Shown piece by piece: positions 45,787-55,580 of a stretch of 64,000 nt of DNA. Each line of letters starts with the position of its first letter. Within the stretch, counting starts at the first letter, position 1. Under the pieces are notes generated by a model. That model made no database searches. It saw only the letters and a list, made by a program, of their open reading frames with translations, and was not told the origin of the DNA. The position numbers and the translations under genes were made by a program. Source of the stretch: Aralia elata (lineage: Eukaryota > Streptophyta > Magnoliopsida > Apiales > Araliaceae); assembly GCA_034770075.1 (NCBI GenBank), contig CM068386.1, positions 39,117,990 to 39,181,989 on the forward strand, read 5' to 3'.

Positions 45787-48000
45787 CTATGAAAATAAAT
45801 GTGGGTAGTTATCTCGCATTTTACTCTCGAGCTCCCACGTAACTTCCTCGATATTCTGATTTCTCCAGATAACCTTAACCGAAGGTATCTTTTTATGTCG
45901 CAATTGCTGTTCTTTCCTATCCACAATTTCAATAGGAATTTCTTCATACGATAAATCCTTCTCGATTTGAATGGGCTCGAAATCAATAACGTGTTTATAA
46001 TCAGGTTTGTACGGTCGTAACACGGACACATGAAACACGTTATGAATATGTTCTAGTTCAGGAGGTAGGGCTACCTCATAGGCTACCTCACCTATCCTCC
46101 TCAATATTTGAAATGGCCCAATAAATCTCGAACTCAATTTGCCTTTCTTGCCGAAACGTATTTTTCCCTTCCACGGAGATACTTTTAAGAACACGTGACT
46201 ACCGACTTCGAAATCTTGTAACTTCCTGTGTTGATCAGCATATTTCTTCTGTCGATCTTGTGACGCTTGTAATCTTCCCCGTATAATTCGAACTACCTCC
46301 GTGGTTTGTTGCACTATTTCAGGTCCTAACATTTGTCGCTCTCCGACCTCATCCCAACATAAAGGCGTTCTACATTTTCTTCCGTACAAGGCTTCAAAAG
46401 GTGGCATTCCTATGCTGGCATGGTAACTATTGTTGTATGCAAATTCTACCAAAGGTAATGGATCTTCCCAACTTCCCTTGAAATCCATGATGCAAGAGCG
46501 CAACATGTCTTCCAATGTCTGGATGGTTCTCTCACTCTGACCGTCAGTTTGTGGATGGTATGTTGTACTTAGTCTCAACTGAGTTCCTAAATTTTTCTGA
46601 AGACTTATCCAAAAATTTGAAGTAAATCGTGGATCTCTGTCTGATACTATAAAAACAGGGACTCCATGTCTAGAAATGATTTTATTGATGTAAAGTCTGG
46701 CTAACTGGTCTAGACTGAAGTTGATTTTGATGGGTAGGAAATGAGCTGATTTGGTAAGACGATCTACAATTACCCAAATGGCATTGTGACCCTTTTGTGT
46801 GGTTGGAAGGCTAACTACGAAATCCATGGTAATATGCTCCCATTTCCACTCAGGAATTTCTAAGGGCTGTAATAATCCACTGGGTTTCTGATGTTCAACT
46901 TTAACCCTTTGACACGTTAAACATTTACTTACCCATTCCGCTATCTCTCTTTTCATGTTAGACCACCAAAAATGTTGGCTCAGGTCTTTATACATTTTTG
47001 TACTCCCTGGATGTACAACGAATTTAGAACTGTGGGCTTCTTTCAGTATTTCGTCTTTTAGTTCTTGTACTGAAGGTACCCAAATTCTATTTTCGTATCT
47101 CAGTACTCCATCTTTATCCACTCTAAACTTAACATTCTTTTTATGAGTCATTTCTGCCTTATACTTCTGACATTCTGTATCAGTCTCCTGTAGTTCTTTG
47201 ACTCTGTTCAATAAAGTCGAACTAGTTTCCATGACAAATAACTTCTGGGTAGAGTTGACTGAAACTCTGACCTCGACCTCAAGTTTCTCAAACTCCTTTA
47301 TCAATATTTCGTTATTGGTCATTACATTTAACTTCTCTTGGTTCTTCCTACTCAATGCGTCTACTACGACGTTGGCTTTCCCTGGATGATATAAGATCTC
47401 ACAATCGAAATCCTTTATCAACTCTAGCCATCTCCTTTGTCTCATATTTAACTCCTTCTGTGTGAAAATATATTTCAGACTCTTATGATCTGTATATATC
47501 TCACACTTCTCCCCGTACAAATAATGCTTCCAAATTTTCAAGGCAAATACTACGGCGGCTAACTCAAGATCATGCGTAGGATACCTCTTCTCATAATCTT
47601 TGAGTTGTCTTGATGCATATTCAATCACTTTCCCATGTTGCATTAACAAACACCCTAACCCCTTGTGTGATGCATCACTATAAACAACGAGACCTCCTGT
47701 ATCATCTGGTAAAGATAACACTGGTGCCATACTTAACCGCTTCTTTAACTCTTGGAAGCTTTCTTCACATTTGTCTGTCCAGACGTACTTTACCGTCTTT
47801 CGAGTCAAATTGGTTAGCGGGGTCGCTATCTTTGAAAAATCTTGTATAAAACGCCGATAATACCCTGCTAAACCGAGAAAACTTCTTACTTCTGTTGGAG
47901 TTGTTGGTTGTTCCCAATTCACAACCGCTTCTATCTTGGCTGGATCCACCGTTATTCCATTCTTGTCAATTACATGACCCAAGAACTGGACTCGTTCCAA
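45787..48000 (-). CDS. Chromovirus pol: RT C-terminus, RNase H, integrase, chromodomain
   Basis: Open segment of 737 codons beginning in the reverse transcriptase thumb (ERVQFLGHVIDKNG, GLAGYYRRFI). RNase H spans about 105-225 (VVYSDASHKGLGC, YTDHKSLKYI, HPGKANVVVDALSRK). Integrase zinc finger at about 335-385 (HPGSTKMYKDL, CLTCQRVK), catalytic core with MDFVVSLP, VSDRDPRFTSNF and HPQTDGQSERTIQ, then the C-terminal GPFQILRRIGEVAYEV box. The last 50 residues (IVDRKEQQLRHKKIPSV, VTWELESKMRDNYP) resemble the chromodomain of Tekay elements, which reads chromatin marks to guide insertion (established for the family). A TAG at 48001-48003 in place of a tryptophan separates it from the reverse transcriptase core upstream. 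Confidence 0.93.
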   Translation of the reverse strand: MERVQFLGHVIDKNGITVDPAKIEAVVNWEQPTTPTEVRSFLGLAGYYRRFIQDFSKIATPLTNLTRKTVKYVWTDKCEESFQELKKRLSMAPVLSLPDDTGGLVVYSDASHKGLGCLLMQHGKVIEYASRQLKDYEKRYPTHDLELAAVVFALKIWKHYLYGEKCEIYTDHKSLKYIFTQKELNMRQRRWLELIKDFDCEILYHPGKANVVVDALSRKNQEKLNVMTNNEILIKEFEKLEVEVRVSVNSTQKLFVMETSSTLLNRVKELQETDTECQKYKAEMTHKKNVKFRVDKDGVLRYENRIWVPSVQELKDEILKEAHSSKFVVHPGSTKMYKDLSQHFWWSNMKREIAEWVSKCLTCQRVKVEHQKPSGLLQPLEIPEWKWEHITMDFVVSLPTTQKGHNAIWVIVDRLTKSAHFLPIKINFSLDQLARLYINKIISRHGVPVFIVSDRDPRFTSNFWISLQKNLGTQLRLSTTYHPQTDGQSERTIQTLEDMLRSCIMDFKGSWEDPLPLVEFAYNNSYHASIGMPPFEALYGRKCRTPLCWDEVGERQMLGPEIVQQTTEVVRIIRGRLQASQDRQKKYADQHRKLQDFEVGSHVFLKVSPWKGKIRFGKKGKLSSRFIGPFQILRRIGEVAYEVALPPELEHIHNVFHVSVLRPYKPDYKHVIDFEPIQIEKDLSYEEIPIEIVDRKEQQLRHKKIPSVKVIWRNQNIEEVTWELESKMRDNYPHLFS

Positions 48001-48914
48001 CTAGAATTCACACTTGAAAAACTTTGCATAAAGTTGTTCCTTGCGTAATATCTCCAATATGCTTCTTAAGTGTTCAGCATGCTCCTCTTTTGTTCTCGAG
48101 TATACTAAAATATCATCGATGAACACTACGACAAATTTGTCCAAGCATGGTTTAAACACTCTGTTCATTAAGTCCATGAATGCTGCCGGCGCATTTGTTA
48201 ATCCAAAAGACATCACAAGAAACTCATAATGTCCGTAGCGTGTCCTAAATGCTGTTTTCGGCACATCTTCTTTTCTTACCTTTAATTGATGATAACCCGA
48301 TCGTAGGTCGATCTTTGAAAAGTATTCGGCCCCTTTCAACTGGTCAAACAGATCATCAATTCGTGGTAAAGGATATTTGTTCTTTATTGTTAACTTATTT
48401 AATTCTCTATAATCAATACACAACCTTAATGTTCCATCCTTCTTCTTTACAAATAACACCGGTGCTCCCCAAGGTGAAACACTAGGTTGTATATACTTTT
48501 TGTCTAAGAGTTCTTGTAGCTGCACAAGTAGCTCCTTCAACTCTACAGGTGCCATTATGTACGGTGCCTTGGAAACTGATGTCGTACCCGGCGCTAGATC
48601 GATAACGAACTCGATCTCCCTGTCCGGAGGTAAACCGGGTAAGTCATCTGGAAACACATCCGAAAATTCTCTAACTACAGGTATTTGCTCTAGCTTTACT
48701 CCTTCTTTTCGAGTATCTACTATGTATGCCAAATAGCCTGTACAACCCTTCCTAAGCAATCTAACTACTTGCATTACTGTCAGACAGTGAGATCGTTTAG
48801 GTGAACAACCCCCTTTGAACACTACTTTTGACTCTGAAGCAGTCACTAGATTCACCCGTTTCCGCTGGCAGTCAATTATTGCATTATAATTCCCCAGCCA
48901 GTCCATTCCTAAAA
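48001..48914 (-). CDS. Chromovirus protease end and reverse transcriptase core
   Basis: Open from 48906. It starts at the end of the protease domain (MDWLGNYNAIIDC), then the linker PVVREFSDVFPDDLPGLPP, and the reverse transcriptase with LRLCIDYRELNKLTIKN, YFSKIDLRSGYHQ, SFGLTNAPAAFMDLMN and the catalytic box VVVFIDDILVYS. Its end is the TAG at 48001-48003; the same frame continues downstream. A one-base loss in a G run near 48910 shifts the frame between this part and the protease segment. Motifs are complete, so decay is recent. Confidence 0.92.
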
Positions 48915-50351
48915 TTATATCAAATTCCCTAGTTGTATGGGAATGAGGTTCACAAGAAATTTGTGTCCCTTAATCTCTATATCACAATTCTTATAGATGG
49001 TTTTGACGGGAATTATCTCATTGTTTGCGATTTCCACATTAAAAGGTATGTCTAAATCTTCGCATGGTATTTTTAACTTCTTAGCAAAGCTATTAGACAC
49101 AAATGAACAAGTAACACCAGAATCGAACAACACATATGCATTTAAAGTGTCGATAGGGATGATACCTGTTACCACGTCTGGTGCAGCAACAGCATCCCTT
49201 GTCATCATATTAAACGTTCTTGCGGTTGGACGACCTGGACCCCCAGCTCCTGCTACTGTTGGTTTGGGATTATTGTTTGGGACTTGGTTTCCTCCCCCAG
49301 ATTGGTTTCTGTTTCTCGGGCAATTCCTAGATACATGCCCCGTTGCACCACAAGTATAGCAGGTAACATTCGGGTTACTCTGACGAGTATTATCATTACC
49401 CTTTTTAGGACAGTAGGAGGAATAATGTCCCTCTTGCCCACAATGGTAACAAGTAACCACCTTCTGGCGACATAACCCTAGGTGATTCTTTCCGCATATG
49501 GCACAACGACCCACCTTATTGTTATTGTTCTGGTTTCTATTGTTGTTGTTATTATTGTAATTGTTACCCCTTCTCACAAAATTTGTAGGAACAGTGGCAT
49601 CCCACTTCCTTTTGTTATTATTAGTACCCCCTGTACTAATTTCTCCTTTAAACTTCCCTCCTTCAGTCAGACTTCTCTTTTCCTTATGAAATTTTATTAA
49701 AGCTTCATTCTCGTTTTCAGCTATGATAGCTTTCTCGAGAATTTCTGGAAAAGTTCTCACTTGAAACACTGACAACTTGTTACGAATTTGGGGTTTCAAT
49801 CCCTCTTCGTATCTCCTGGTCTTCCTTACCTCTGTATTGACCTGGTGTGGGGAAAACCTGGCTAATTCATTGAACTTAGCCGTATATTGGGATACGGTAA
49901 GCTCTCCTTGTTTCAATTATAGGAATCGTACCTCCATACGATCCTGCATTGATTGGGAAAAATAATTTTCGAAGAATAGTTCCTTAAACCTAGTCCAAGG
50001 AATTATACCTTCACCTGCACGAATTTTGGTATTTTTCCACTAATGGTTTGCCTCACCCTTGAGGAAAAAAGTGGCAAAGATCGTCTTTTGATCTTCGCCA
50101 ACATTAGTTACCATAAAAAACTTCTCTATCTCGGTAACCCACGTTTGTGCCTCAATTGGTTCCGCGGTTCCCTTAAATTCCGGTGGTCCTACAAGTTTAA
50201 AGTCCTTGAATATTGTGCCCTGTGGATTAACTGGGGTGGGTTGAGGTGGTGGACGATTTTGTAAGGTTTCTAAGAGGATATTTACTAATTGTTGTGTGGG
50301 ATTTGGTTCGGTGGTCTCAGTTCGGGCTTGGGCTCTTCGTCCTGATGCCAT
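48915..50351 (-). pseudogene. Chromovirus gag and protease
   Basis: Gag starts at ATG 50351 (MASGRRAQARTETTEPN). A TAG at 50040-50042 and a TAA at 49917-49919 interrupt one frame; 48915-49916 is open for 333 codons. Capsid motifs: EAQTWVTEIEKFF, TVSQYTAKFNELARFSP and RRYEEGLKPQIR. Then an asparagine-rich low-complexity stretch, a CAICGKNHLGLC box and two CCHC knuckles (CYHCGQEGHYSSYC and CYTCGATGHVSRNC), a proline/glycine linker, and the protease with active site VLFDSGVTCSFVS (DSG). Three zinc boxes in a row are notable. The products would form the particle and mature the polyprotein. Confidence 0.9.
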
Positions 50352-50564
50352 GGTTCTAAAATAAAGAAAAGCAAGTATAAATACAAAGATATGCTTACAT
50401 AGAACTAACAATTTGATTATATAAACACAACTTGTATATAACATGCAATAACGATTACATATCCGATTAGTAGTTATACTACTACTAGTTATTACAAGGA
50501 TTTCCTATTTTACAACTCAAAATTTTGATATCGTACTAAGTACAACACATAAACTTAAACACTA

Positions 50565-51140
50565 CTAAACTGCGCTATCACGCATCCCCTTATAAGCATC
50601 TCGTATCATATGACCGACTACTGCTCTATCGATCATATAATCCTCCTTCTCTTCTTCCACCGGATACCTAAATACTCGTCGCTCTAGGCCATTAAATGCC
50701 GCTTTACTCTTCCTATCGGCTCTGTATGCCTGCATCTGTGCCTCCTGTTTCTCCCTCTGAGTGGCCTTAAGAAGTGTCCTCAGACGCCGAGTCGTATCTC
50801 GCTCACTCTCCAATAATCCTGCCGCTATGTTTGCCCGAGAATTAGCAGTCTCTAGCTCTACCGTCGACTGCTGTACCAACTCAACAACTATCTCTTCGTG
50901 TGTATCGACACGCATCATCTGGCCTGCTCCAATATCCTCCTCAGAATCAGGGTCTACTAACTGCCCATCTACAGGATTCTCTGCCTCCTCTGCCTCTAAT
51001 ATCTCCTCGTCATGGATAAGTTCCTCCTCCTCTGGGTCTTCATCTTCTAAATCTAGCTCAGGGGTAGCCGGCTCATAATCAGGCACCTTTTCGGGCTCAC
51101 TGTCTGATAACCATCCTATGTGTTGGTTTACTCCTGCCAT
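50565..51140 (-). CDS. Extra ORF of 191 codons ahead of gag, Tekay-like element
   Basis: Unbroken frame from ATG 51140 (MAGVNQHIGWLSDSEPE) to 50565, on the same strand as gag-pol and between primer site and gag. The first 70 residues are strongly acidic (ELDLEDEDPEEEEL); the middle has a helix-forming, probably coiled-coil stretch (about 95-150, with ESERDTTRRLRTLLKATQRE). The C-terminal part is mixed and ends in GHMIRDAYKGMRDSAV. No domain recognised. It has no stop although gag and pol have three, and it is spliced or read separately from gag, which starts 214 bp downstream of its stop. It may be an accessory protein; function unknown. Confidence 0.7.
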   Translation of the reverse strand: MAGVNQHIGWLSDSEPEKVPDYEPATPELDLEDEDPEEEELIHDEEILEAEEAENPVDGQLVDPDSEEDIGAGQMMRVDTHEEIVVELVQQSTVELETANSRANIAAGLLESERDTTRRLRTLLKATQREKQEAQMQAYRADRKSKAAFNGLERRVFRYPVEEEKEDYMIDRAVVGHMIRDAYKGMRDSAV

Positions 51141-51297
51141 CCTACAAAAGAATTTTAATTTATTTACTATTTAGGGGAAAACAATTTTACACATAAGATA
51201 AAGCTTTTTAAGGTTATTTTATGTATGATTAAGTATTTTACGAACTCGAAGATCATATCCTAAGGTATTTCCTAACTACCTTAGAGCTATAATCTAC

Positions 51298-51310
51298 AGC
51301 TCTGATACCA
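51298..51310 (-). other. Primer binding site, initiator tRNA-Met (Tekay-like element)
   Basis: TGGTATCAGAGCT on the - strand, three bases from the LTR end at 51314. Confidence 0.85.
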
Positions 51311-51313
51311 ACC

Positions 51314-51710
51314 TGGGACACCCCCAAATCTCTACACTCCCCTGTAGCAGATCTGGTGCTCACGTGAAACTATACATCTATAAATATTCAATAAAATATG
51401 ACTTCTATCTATCCAAGATTCACAGTATCCCATAACAGGTATTAGTTCCGGCCAGAACGTTGTCTGTGTTTGGATACCCTCACTTAGATATATAGATTTA
51501 TATCTTATGAATATCTCTTTCATATCAATATTCCCTATCTATCTGACATTCACAGTATTAATGATAAGATTGTCCATAGAACTGAGGGGCGCATTCCGGT
51601 AAAGATGGTACCTTACCGGCGCTCATTAAGTGTAACCCCAGAGCTTATAGGACACTCAACATCATTTAGATACCCTCATTCAGATGTATAGTTCATATAG
51701 ACACTGTAAT
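51314..51710 (-). repeat. 5' LTR of the Tekay-like element, inner part
   Basis: 397 bp colinear with 41735-42131. Interrupted by Copia E at the target GTATT (GTAAT at 51706-51710, GTATT at 60882-60886). Confidence 0.92.
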
Positions 51711-53499
51711 TGAAAGTAGTATGCACATAAGCCAATCATATTTGATATGATGTAGCATATACTTTGTAATCTTATTCATTTGTAAAAGGCATTTTACATT
51801 ATCTACATAGTGCTGTTATATTAAATGTGATAAACCCATAGTTTTGAGCAATGCTTTTAGAATCATGATGGTGATCATGCTAATGAGATCTAAATTCTAG
51901 ATAACTCAAAAACTAAAATCGTTCCTAATCGATGGATTACTAAAAAAAGGGATTAGTGAATCCGGATAGATTAGTACATACGTTGCTTGCTCTTATGAAG
52001 AGGATGATTGATCTCATAATCATTTGTGTGGAGACACTAAAGCAAGTATGTAGGTGCTTATTAGAGAATAAGTTCACTGAACGTGGCTCGCTAAGGAATA
52101 CCTAATGGAGTTTTACTCGCCTGTCAATAGGAATTCCTCTAGTGATAGTAGTACAAGTGATCTTTGGACTTGAGATCATCATAGTATCTTGTGTATGATG
52201 AGTTATACTTTGACATGTCCCTTAAGACCCTTAGGGTATAATAAGTTATACATGGAGATAGGTGAATGATCAACAAAGAATCTACCACTTCTAGTAAAAG
52301 GAGAGAATGTCCTATGTGATTCGATAAATGACGACTCAGAAGTCTTTGGCCAAAGCAGAATGAAATTAGAAAGGAGTTTCTAATTTGCATTATCAGAGTT
52401 GTGCATTTGAGAATCGAAATACATATAATTAAATAAAATAAGACTTGACAGTAATTCCATGTCTTATATTTAATTGGGATATTGTATGGTAGAAGGATTG
52501 AATTGTACGGTAACTATTCACTGAAAGGTTCTTTTGTGATTAATGTTGAAATCTATATTATCTGAAAAGTCGTTGATCGCTAAGGGGGCTTACCCTTATT
52601 GTAGAATAAATATTATTTATTTAAATGAATTAAATAGTTTAATTTATTTATTTAAATAAGATTAGAATTGTTCTAATTAATTTATTCACAACCGGTTTAA
52701 TATGGAGAACCTAAAGGGTCACACCGCAAAAGGAAAATATTTATTTAAGAAGTAAATGGCATAATTGTAATAATAAGTTAAGTGTATTTAATTTAATCTA
52801 TGGGATAGAATAAATTAAATAGCTTAATATTTATTATTTAATATTTTGGAAATATTAAATATAAATTAATAAGAAGAGTCTTATTATTATTATTATTACA
52901 ATTACTATTATTTAATTCCTAATAGGGATTGGGAATTGATTAATAGAAGTACTCTCTCATGAATTCCTAATTGGATTAGGAGTTCAATTAATTAAAGGAG
53001 TTTAATTAAAATAAAAACCCTAATCCTAAATAGTTTAGGAGGGTTCCCTATATCTATAAATAAGAGGAGTCTTATCATATTTTGGGGTTAGACAATTTAC
53101 ACACTCTTCCATGAGAATTGGAGAGAGAGAGTACTTGCAATTTCTATAGAGATAGAAACTAGGGTTTTGCCAACACCCATCTTCTTGAACAAGTATTATT
53201 CTTTGGTGGATCACCTCTAGAGGCCAAACACTTGGGTGGCTAACGTTGATCAAAGGAAAGAATTTAATCGGTGGAATTCAAGGAGAACGCGAAGGAATTG
53301 GAGGTGAACTTGTACCTGAGGAAGCTAGAATTCTACAAGGGTATAATTCTTATTCTCCATCTCTTTCGTTTAATTAATAATTGTGCATAAAGAAAGATCA
53401 TGGTGATGGTTTGTATAAAATTTTAAAATCTGATTTTATCGCGCTTCCGCACTATTTATGTAATTTGATTGCATATTCGCGCTATGTACAAACCTAACA
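51711..53499 (+). repeat. 5' LTR of Copia copy E
   Basis: 1789 bp. It lacks about 22 bp near 52238 that the 3' LTR has (59595 on), a deletion between short GGGTATA direct repeats. TATA box at 53055-53062. Confidence 0.95.
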
Positions 53500-53500
53500 G

Positions 53501-53513
53501 TGGTATCAAAGCC
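53501..53513 (+). other. Altered primer binding site, copy E
   Basis: TGGTATCAAAGCC differs at one base from the TGGTATCAGAGCC of the other copies, which breaks one pair with initiator tRNA-Met. Confidence 0.8.
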
Positions 53514-55580
53514 AAACTTTATGCGAATTATTAATTGTTTTGATTCTGTATATACATTGATAATTGTTAAGAACAATTTAATTGGGCATAATTGTTTGTG
53601 TAAAATTATTTTATTTATTTTATTTATTTTTTTATTTATTTTGATTTTATTTATTTTCAATTAAGATAAAAGGTTTATTTTGAATTGGAATATAATTAAA
53701 ATTAAAAGTTTTATTTGAACTTGGAATTGGATTCTACGTTAACTAGAATAAAGGAGTTTATTCATATATGGAATAGGATTCCATGTTTCCTAGAATAAAG
53801 GAGTTTATTCACATATGGAATAGGATTCCATGTTTCCTAGAATAAAGGAGTTTATTCACATATGGAATAGGATTCCATGTTTCCTAGAATAAAGGAGTTT
53901 ATTCACATATGGAATAGGATTCCATGTTTCCTAGAATAAAGGAGTTTATTCACATATGGAATAAGATTCCATGTTTCCTTAAAAAATAAAGATGTTTATT
54001 TTGATAAGGAATAGGATTCAACATATTTTATTTTCCAACAATTTTAAGTTAAAAATAAAGGTGTTTATTTTAAACTTGAAATTGGTTTCCATATTAATTA
54101 AAATAAAGGAGTTTATTTTGATTTGGAATTTGATTAAAAATAAAGGAGTTTATTTTTATTCAAAAAAAAAATTGGATAAATTAAAATAAAAGAGTTTATT
54201 TTGATTTGGAATATGATTAAAATAAAGAAGTTTATTTTAATTAAAATTAGATTTCATGATAACTAATTAGAGTTAGAATTGGATTCCATGATAACTAATT
54301 GGAGTTGAAATTGAATTTTATACTAACTAATATTGCCCATTAAATGATATCAATGCATATATGGAATGATTTTATTATTCATGGGATGAATGTTATTTAT
54401 TGATATATATGGAGATATGTATGATAATAAATAGGGATTGATTATGGACTACTGACCAATGTGTGATTGAATTTATTTTAGTGGATGCTTGAATGAATGG
54501 GTTTTTATAAATGGGGTCTGCGTACCTCGTCTTCTCTAATTTTTCTTAATGTAAATTCTATCTTCCTCCTATGTACCTCCCCTTGACTGTTGATCAAGGT
54601 TTCTATTTATTGTAAATAGTTTATGTAATAGGTTTAGTTAGAATTACTTGAAGAATTGGAGACAAAGGAGCAAGGAGCGCTTGAAGACCCGTTTGTAATG
54701 GAGCCCGGGTTTAAATGTAATAGTTATATTTAAATTTTGTTCTTGCACCCTAGGTTTGACCTTTTGGTTCACTTGGTGGCTCTAGTGAACCAAACTAGAA
54801 TAAAAGTCCATAATCAATCTGGGTAGAATATAGTATTCTATATGTGCATGCTTACTATGTATATATTAAATATTATACAACATGCTTCGCATGTTTAATA
54901 ATATGACACGTATTTTATATATATATATGTGCATGCGCGCTAAACAAGATGAGACAAATAATAACAAACCCCTCAAAGCAATTATATTAAGTCCTAAGCG
55001 TTCAAAGATATTTGGAATATCGAACGTCGCCTTCTAGCATGGTAAAACAATAGAGTATTAAATATTTAATATGAGTTTGTTGTGTCACCACAAGGCAAGT
55101 ATTAAAATATTTAAGATGTTGCTTTATCACATTTGATGCTTATACATAGACTGAACGATGCTGTTTTGTTGTGTCACACAAGGACAGTGTTTTTCTTTCG
55201 AATATATGGAAGTGCTAGGTTGGACTTAACTTGGATAATTTTGATTCGGATGTGTCACCACTTGATCAAAATAATTTAAGAGGCAAAATACAAGGAGTTA
55301 CATAGTGATGTAATTGGCAATAGTTGTCTACCTATTTATTTATATATTGTTTGTTGTGTCACCACAAGGCTATATACATTTAAAATGGGATCCTTATTCT
55401 CGCTAGCAAATCTTTAATTAGATTTGCTGAACTATATAATGAGGGTAATATAGTTTGATAAAAAAAAAGTGGGAGATACCAATTTAAAATAAAGACCTAA
55501 TTTATTTTGGTAATTAATTAATTAAATGAATGTATGCTAAAATGTTGTTAAATTACAAATTCATTTTACAGAATTTTATA
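53514..55580 (+). other. Leader of Copia copy E
   Basis: No gene. The GC palindromes are absent; the first 230 bp are AT-rich and unlike other copies. Then five 47-bp repeats, further degenerate AATAAA...TTTATT units to about 54240, and the conserved segment with TTGTGTCACCACAA motifs (near 55079-55092 and 55354-55367). Confidence 0.8.
53744..53978 (+). repeat. Five tandem 47-bp repeats in the leader of E
   Basis: Units start TAGAATAAAGGAG at 53744, 53791, 53838, 53885 and 53932, nearly identical. Each contains AATAAA-GGAG-TTTATT and ATGGAAT-AGG-ATTCCAT, two perfect inverted repeats, and a CATATG palindrome. Copy D has two units (16731, 16778). Confidence 0.95.

Noticed and set aside
50761..51078. 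Serine-rich + strand frame of 105 codons
   Set aside because: Shadow of the acidic - strand ORF 50565-51140, where Glu/Asp codons read as Ser in antisense.
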